Source: JAPLLS01 sp041309145 (GTDB lineage: Bacteria; Omnitrophota; Gorgyraeia; Gygaellales; Profunditerraquicolaceae). Taken from it: a DNA stretch of 18,691 bases. Position 1 is the first letter of the stretch; each line of letters starts with the position of its first letter. The notes beneath the pieces were generated by a model that saw only the letters and a list, made by a program, of their open reading frames with translations, had not been told where the DNA came from and ran no database searches. Positions 14,501 through 18,691 of this stretch are shown in pieces. Location of the stretch: assembly GCA_041309145.1 (NCBI GenBank), contig JBFZAG010000006.1:1-18691 (forward strand), given 5' to 3'. Position numbers and translations under genes: made by a program.

Positions 14501-17122
14501 TTACCCTAAAATTAAAGTCAGGAGATTGTTATCAGTTCTCAAAAGAGAGGTTTTGATGCGGCAAAAACCGGCTTGAAAAGGGATCACTTTGCCATCCAGC
14601 TGTGCATTTTTGATAATCAGCTGATTATCCTTGCGCGGCAGGCTTTTTAACAGATAAACCAGCTTGATCCTTTTATTGCCCAGGGAAAATTCTGCTTCTA
14701 TCCGCTTGCCGGAGAAATCCCCTTTCAGAAGTTTTGGTTCCAAAAAGATATCCCCCAGATCGAACTTTATGCCCAGAATTTCTTCGAACAGGGTATAAAT
14801 ATACCAGCTGGCTGAACCGGTAAGATACAGATAAAGCCCCTTGCCCCGGCTGTTAAAGTATTCCGGCAGTAAAGGCCCGATACCGGCTTGATCGGCGGTC
14901 GCCATTTTAAAAAGAGAGTCCAAAACTTGCTTGCCTTCTCTGACCGCTCCCCGTTTATAAAGAGCATTGGCCAGCATCACGTTCATATGGCTGAAGAAGC
15001 CGCCGTTTTCTTTATCGCCGTAAGCAAAGCCGAAAGCCCGGCCCAACTCAAGATAAGGCTTCTTCAAATCAGTGTTTAAACGAAAACCCCCCAGCTTCTT
15101 ATCGAACAAATACTTCTTGACCGAACTCCAGACCAGGCCGACTTGAGCCGGCGTGGCCACTCCGCTCATGATCGCGAAGACCTGAGAAGTAAGCATCATC
15201 CTTAACGGGTCAGCTCCCCGCTTTCCCTCAACCCTTCTGGCCAGATCATCGTAATAGCCGTTAAAAAACCCTTCTTTCAGCCACTCTTTACCGGACAGCC
15301 ACTTGGACATATGGAGGGATTTTCTCTCCAAGTCGGAAACAAGCAGATCAAGTTTTACTTCGACCCTTGCTCCTGCGGTATTGGTGATCCTGTCAAAGTA
15401 TTCGGCTAAAAGTCTTTGTTTGGCTTTATAATCGTTATAATCTATCGGCCGGCTTGAGCTATCCAGGAGCACGGTCAGATCCCTGAGCAAGCTTACGCTG
15501 GAACGCTGTTTTTTTAAAGAACGCAGGATTTCGCACAGACTTTTCAGGTTGTGCGCGTACATAAAACTGAAAGCCGCGCTTTCGCCTTTTTCTGCGGCCA
15601 TATCCAGCCCATCGTTCCAGTCGGCGTTTTCCAGCCGGACTATATTATGTTCTCCGACATTAAAAAACTGGACCAGGTTCTGGATAAGGATATGCTCGAG
15701 TATGCTGCCCTTGTAGATCTTATTTTCTTTGCCGCGCTGGAAAAAATCTTTTTGGCTGAATCCCCGATCCAAAGCTTTGGCTCTTTTTAACTGGTGATCC
15801 CGGAAATAAGCCTGGTCTTCCAGCAGGATATTCAGGTCTCCGGTGCGGTTCAGGTACTGGCGGGTGGTCAAATACGGCCAGACCCCGTGGTCCATCCAGA
15901 CCCTCAAGATCCGGTTGCGGTCGGCCAGGAAAACATTATCTTTTCCGATAATGGTGGCGTTGGAGCCGTCCAGTCTCACCCCGGCAAAACTTCCCAGGAT
16001 GATCCTGCGGGCTTTTTTGGGTTCGGTGAGAAGCAAGGTCAAGGCGTCCTGCCAGAGGTCGCGCCAGCCCCGCCCCCCTTTGCCGTAATCAAAATGAGGC
16101 AAAAACGAACAGCCGAAAAGCTTCCTCAAGGTCGGCTGGAACTTGACCCAGGCCAGCCATCCGTTTTTATCCCGGTCTCCAAGATCGATCCTAAGGCCGG
16201 ATAAATATTTCTGCCAATAGTCCCGGGTTTTGCGCAGAGAAGCCTCTACTTTTTCCGGAGAATTCAAAGCAAAAAAGATTTCTTTGATCTTCTCTTCTTT
16301 TTCCTCTATCCCCAGAAGCAAGAAATATTCGCTGAAGCTGCCCGGAGCTAACCGCCGCTTTCTGAAACTAAAAGCCGCGCAAGCTTCTTTTCCGTCGAAT
16401 TCTTTTTTGTTCTTATGCTCCGGGACAACGGTCTTGAATATGGCGTCAGGGCTGAAAATATCCCCCCGGCCGAAGAAAATATCCAAAGTGGGATATTGAC
16501 CTTTAAAAGCAACGGCTTTGCCTTCGAAACCGCGGCAGTAATAAATAGAGCGGTTGAGCTTATGGCCTTTTTCGTCAAAGACCATTGAAGGTTTTAAGCA
16601 GATCCCGAACTTATCCAGCCTGACCCGGTTTAAAAGAGAGCTGACGTGGCGGTGATCGCGCAGATTTTTCTCGGACCGGCCGTATAAAGGGATAAATGAA
16701 GCGGGCTCGATCAAGATCCGCCGGCGGGAAATGTTCTTGACCTTGATCCGCATCACCTCCACCGGAAGATCAAAAGGGATAAAATTGAGGATCTCGATCT
16801 CCAGGTCTTTTGTTTTTTTAAAGACCTTCTGGTAAAGAAAACCCGCTTCCAGGCTGTCTTTGGCCGGGCGGGACAACCGGATGATTTTCTTGCCGGCCTT
16901 AATAAAGAACTCCCGGCAGCACAACGGGCTGCTTCTCAGATCCTCGACGCTCGCGGGCAGGCTCAGGAAATGATCGTTGTCTTTTTTAATGTCCCCGCAG
17001 AGATTAGGGGCGATCGCGCTTAAAAGCTTTCCTTTGGCGTCAGTAAGGGGGAAATACAGCGTATACCGGTGGGGGTCTTCTATTCTGAAAGTCCCGAAGT
17101 CATCGATAAATCTATAGAGCAT
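14501..17122 (-). CDS. GH94-type glycoside phosphorylase (cellobiose/chitobiose phosphorylase-like)
   Basis: An 873-residue enzyme of the cellobiose phosphorylase group. The N-terminal part (1-300) is a beta-sandwich-like region beginning YRFIDDFGTFRIEDP; the catalytic (alpha/alpha)6 barrel follows with FGCSFLPHFDYGKGGRGWRD (337-355) and ENADWNDGLD (498-507), the aspartate-bearing motif that supplies the general acid in GH94. Inverting phosphorolysis of a beta-glycoside yields a sugar 1-phosphate and a shortened glycan. No signal peptide is visible, so it should be cytoplasmic. Substrate is not predictable; the stretch NPQSWAVISG-like in classic members is here DPLRMMLTSQVFAIMSGVA, so it is a diverged member. 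No strong Shine-Dalgarno is seen, but the N-terminal homology supports this ATG. It appears to stand alone between two hairpins. Confidence 0.85.
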   Translation of the reverse strand: MLYRFIDDFGTFRIEDPHRYTLYFPLTDAKGKLLSAIAPNLCGDIKKDNDHFLSLPASVEDLRSSPLCCREFFIKAGKKIIRLSRPAKDSLEAGFLYQKVFKKTKDLEIEILNFIPFDLPVEVMRIKVKNISRRRILIEPASFIPLYGRSEKNLRDHRHVSSLLNRVRLDKFGICLKPSMVFDEKGHKLNRSIYYCRGFEGKAVAFKGQYPTLDIFFGRGDIFSPDAIFKTVVPEHKNKKEFDGKEACAAFSFRKRRLAPGSFSEYFLLLGIEEKEEKIKEIFFALNSPEKVEASLRKTRDYWQKYLSGLRIDLGDRDKNGWLAWVKFQPTLRKLFGCSFLPHFDYGKGGRGWRDLWQDALTLLLTEPKKARRIILGSFAGVRLDGSNATIIGKDNVFLADRNRILRVWMDHGVWPYLTTRQYLNRTGDLNILLEDQAYFRDHQLKRAKALDRGFSQKDFFQRGKENKIYKGSILEHILIQNLVQFFNVGEHNIVRLENADWNDGLDMAAEKGESAAFSFMYAHNLKSLCEILRSLKKQRSSVSLLRDLTVLLDSSSRPIDYNDYKAKQRLLAEYFDRITNTAGARVEVKLDLLVSDLERKSLHMSKWLSGKEWLKEGFFNGYYDDLARRVEGKRGADPLRMMLTSQVFAIMSGVATPAQVGLVWSSVKKYLFDKKLGGFRLNTDLKKPYLELGRAFGFAYGDKENGGFFSHMNVMLANALYKRGAVREGKQVLDSLFKMATADQAGIGPLLPEYFNSRGKGLYLYLTGSASWYIYTLFEEILGIKFDLGDIFLEPKLLKGDFSGKRIEAEFSLGNKRIKLVYLLKSLPRKDNQLIIKNAQLDGKVIPFQAGFCRIKTSLLRTDNNLLTLILG

Positions 17123-17144
17123 TTTGAAGAATGGTTTTTGAAGA

Positions 17145-17183
17145 TTAACCCCTCACCTTCCCTTTAAGAAGATGAGGGGTTAA
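17145..17183. terminator. hairpin between the channel gene and the GH94 gene
   Basis: TTAACCCCTCA (17145-17155) and its exact complement TGAGGGGTTAA (17173-17183) form an 11-bp stem, extended by CTTC/GAAG after one mismatch around a 7-nt loop. It begins 25 nt after the channel gene's stop. No T-run follows on the minus strand, so it would be a poor intrinsic terminator by standard rules. Confidence 0.55.
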
Positions 17184-17208
17184 TGGAATCAGTTTTTCCG
17201 GAATGCTT

Positions 17209-17889
17209 CTATTTCTTGGATCTGACTTTATCGATGGTATCGTTTAAGAATTTCTTGGCGGTATCCTGGCAGCCGAAACCGAATGCCAAGGCGAAAGCCA
17301 GGCCAAGCGAAGCCAGAATGATGCTTACGATCAGCTCGATCAGCCTCGGAGCAATGCCCAGCTGTTCGAAAGTGATCAGCCCCGCGAAAATGACCACTAC
17401 AATTTCCACCAGCTTAGCCAGCAATTTAGCCTGGGAGAGCCCGGCATTTGTAGCTGCGGTCTGGACGATATTCTTTAACATTGTGGCCACGAACATCCCC
17501 AGGATAAGTATAAACACTCCCGAAAGGATGTTCGGGATGTAGAGGACCACGCGGTTAAGCAGATCGTTGGCGATCGTCAGGCCGATAGCGTTGATCGCCA
17601 TCACAAAGGTGATCAAAAGGGTCAGCCAGTAAAAAACTATTCCGATCAGTTCCGAAAGGGTGTAAGGTATCCCCCCTTTAGACAAAAGGTCGTCCAGCTC
17701 GATACGCTCGGACAGATCATCTACTTTGATGGATTTCAAAAGCTTGGTGATCAGACTTTTGATGACCCTGGCGATAAGCCAGCCGATAAGAAGCACGATC
17801 AGGACAAGCAGCATGTTGCCAAAAAATTGGCCTATCTGAGCGATTACGATTTTAGCCGGTTCGACCAAAAGCAATTTTAACTCCTCCAT
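17209..17889 (-). CDS. mechanosensitive-channel-like membrane protein (conserved TM helix family)
   Basis: A 226-residue integral membrane protein with about five helices (24-43, 81-104, 115-137, 158-178, 184-204). It has two copies of the TM-helix repeat found beside MscS channels: PNILSGVFILILGMFVATMLKN and the later block ending LGLAFALAFGFGCQDTAKKF, the G-x-G-x-Q-D-T-A-x-x-F signature. There is no C-terminal MscS beta domain, so gating by tension is unproven; relatives are annotated as small-conductance mechanosensitive channels or as unknown. The ATG has a near-perfect AAGGAGGT 6 nt upstream. A TTGACA promoter lies at 17917-17945 and contains a perfect dyad, suggesting regulation by a repressor. 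Confidence 0.85.
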   Translation of the reverse strand: MEELKLLLVEPAKIVIAQIGQFFGNMLLVLIVLLIGWLIARVIKSLITKLLKSIKVDDLSERIELDDLLSKGGIPYTLSELIGIVFYWLTLLITFVMAINAIGLTIANDLLNRVVLYIPNILSGVFILILGMFVATMLKNIVQTAATNAGLSQAKLLAKLVEIVVVIFAGLITFEQLGIAPRLIELIVSIILASLGLAFALAFGFGCQDTAKKFLNDTIDKVRSKK

Positions 17890-17916
17890 ATTTGACCTCC
17901 TTATTTTATTGCTTTA

Positions 17917-17945
17917 ACTCTATCATAACATTCATGATATGTCAA
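17917..17945 (-). promoter_or_regulatory. promoter with dyad operator before the channel gene
   Basis: A consensus TTGACA (17945-17940) is followed by 17 nt and TAGAGT (17922-17917, 4 of 6). The spacer is almost filled by the perfect inverted repeat TATCAT-N7-ATGATA (17921-17939). A protein bound there would block RNA polymerase. Confidence 0.6.
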
Positions 17946-17968
17946 GACTCTTTAGTCCGCGGAGTCTT
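17944..17968. terminator. hairpin just after the GNAT gene
   Basis: AAGACTC (17944-17950) and GAGTCTT (17962-17968) form a 7-bp stem immediately after the acetyltransferase stop. The T-run lies on the plus-strand side (TTTTTT), so by sequence it favours transcription from the left, where no gene is oriented that way; on the minus strand it is weak. Confidence 0.45.
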
Positions 17969-17970
17969 TT

Positions 17971-18615
17971 TTACAATTTCTTGACCAAAACCCGCACAAT
18001 GATGTCCTGGCCGCAAATATGGCGGAAATAACTTCTCCGGAATTCCGATAAAAGACTGAAGCCCTGTTGGAGAAAAAATTTTCCCGCGGCAGAAGACATG
18101 GTCGCCAGGTGTACGCCTTTTACCCCTTTGTCTTTAAGGTGTTTTTCGAAAGCCGCGATCAAACTTGCCCCTATGCCCCGGCCCCGAAAATCTCTCCTGA
18201 GGTTGATATGCATGGTCGCCGGGTAATCAAACCCGGTCTCTTCCATCCTGAACTCTCCTTTTAAAAAGCTCAGGCAGAAACTGAAGATCGTCCTCAGATT
18301 TTCAGGGCGGAAAACCGCTTTCGAAAAGATAAATTTAGTTATTAATCTAAGCAGGATCTTTTTCTTAAAAGTTTGGGCCATCGCCAAACAATCCGCGCTG
18401 CCGATAAGATATCCCACTACCCCGGTAAAAGATTCCGCGACAAAACAGGATTCCGGCTCGTAATCGGTAAAATACAGGGTAAGAAAATCCGCAAGGATCT
18501 CTTTTCCGGAAAAGAAGGCGCTGGCCGGCGCACCGATAAAAGCGGTCTCCCAGGCGATATCCCGGACTGACCCGCGGTCCTGGACCTGAAATTTACGGAT
18601 GTTGATCTCTTCCAT
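17971..18615 (-). CDS. GNAT family N-acetyltransferase
   Basis: A 214-residue protein with a GNAT fold. INLRRDFRGRGIGASLIAAFEKHL (137-160) carries the acetyl-CoA pyrophosphate-binding R-x-x-G-x-G (Arg144, Gly147, Gly149). It is followed by GVKGVHLATMSSAAGKFFLQQGF, the usual motif-B region where the side chain G-F-x-L closes the fold. The N-terminal part (EINIRKFQVQDRGSVRDI) is the typical first strand and helix, and VVGYLIGSADC the strand that faces the substrate. The middle segment (80-125) is a long helical insert. Acceptor unknown. The start has no clear Shine-Dalgarno. The gene ends at a small hairpin; the channel gene has its own promoter, so the two need not be co-regulated. Confidence 0.9.
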   Translation of the reverse strand: MEEINIRKFQVQDRGSVRDIAWETAFIGAPASAFFSGKEILADFLTLYFTDYEPESCFVAESFTGVVGYLIGSADCLAMAQTFKKKILLRLITKFIFSKAVFRPENLRTIFSFCLSFLKGEFRMEETGFDYPATMHINLRRDFRGRGIGASLIAAFEKHLKDKGVKGVHLATMSSAAGKFFLQQGFSLLSEFRRSYFRHICGQDIIVRVLVKKL

Positions 18616-18691
18616 CGTTTATTATTAAGATCCGCCAGGCAGAAGCGTTAAGGGGGAATTTGGCGGCCCGGGTCCTTACCCGGCTCAAAAT
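18616..18691. other. leader of the GNAT gene, no gene recognised
   Basis: These 76 nt hold a short hairpin CCGGGT-CCTT-ACCCGG (18668-18683) and a distant pair CCGCCA/TGGCGG (18634-18639, 18661-18666). I see no convincing promoter, tRNA or coding end. Confidence 0.4.

Noticed and set aside
17122..17144. Direct repeat TTTTGAAGA before the GH94 start
   Set aside because: Two 9-nt copies 14 nt apart in an AT-rich leader can occur by chance and do not fit a helical spacing.
18616..18651. 5S rRNA start on the minus strand (TGCCTGGCGG)
   Set aside because: Only ten bases match; the following sequence reads into the GNAT start codon and has no 5S structure.

Overview
All 15 protein genes in this window read on the minus strand, so transcription runs from high to low coordinates. 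The content is that of a Gram-negative bacterium: lipid A kinase and acyltransferase genes, heptosyltransferase-type enzymes, a family-1 NADP glutamate dehydrogenase and a possible lipoprotein. The mix of many GT9 domains with four-cysteine tails, multi-domain glycosyltransferase fusions, an ELM1 domain and a DUF438-type PAS protein suggests an uncultured lineage such as Candidatus Omnitrophota (PVC group). That placement is inference from gene content; no rRNA or ribosomal protein gene is present to test it. I found no tRNA, rRNA, CRISPR array, transposase or phage gene.

Layout, in transcription order. 18691-17209: a leader with no recognised gene, a GNAT acetyltransferase, then a mechanosensitive-channel-like membrane protein whose promoter contains a perfect dyad. 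17122-14501: a large GH94-type glycoside phosphorylase. 14441-4129: the core of the window, a compact seven-gene operon for the cell envelope with a good promoter before lpxK and a strong terminator at its end. Its order is lpxK, an LpxL-like acyltransferase fused to an ELM1 domain, a GT4-GT9 fusion, a GT4, a membrane-anchored NodB deacetylase, a WaaF-like GT9 and a tandem GT9-GT9 protein. Genes overlap or sit 2 nt apart except at one place, where eight heptamers form an inverted repeat. 4044-2653: monocistronic gdhA with its own terminator. 2549-1117: a DUF2156 protein and a PAS protein, separated by a small hairpin and followed by a terminator. 1135-1: a PspC-domain protein and a DUF3108 protein that runs off the window.

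How the genes work together: the central operon probably finishes lipid A (4'-phosphorylation, secondary acylation) and adds core sugars. Six recognisable GT-A/B-type transferase domains (four GT9, two GT4) plus the ELM1 domain sit in five proteins, three of which are covalent fusions. No Kdo transferase (waaA) and no heptose or Kdo synthesis genes are visible here. The most interesting observation is the acyltransferase-ELM1 fusion beside lpxK, which ties the poorly understood bacterial ELM1 family to lipid A or inner core assembly.
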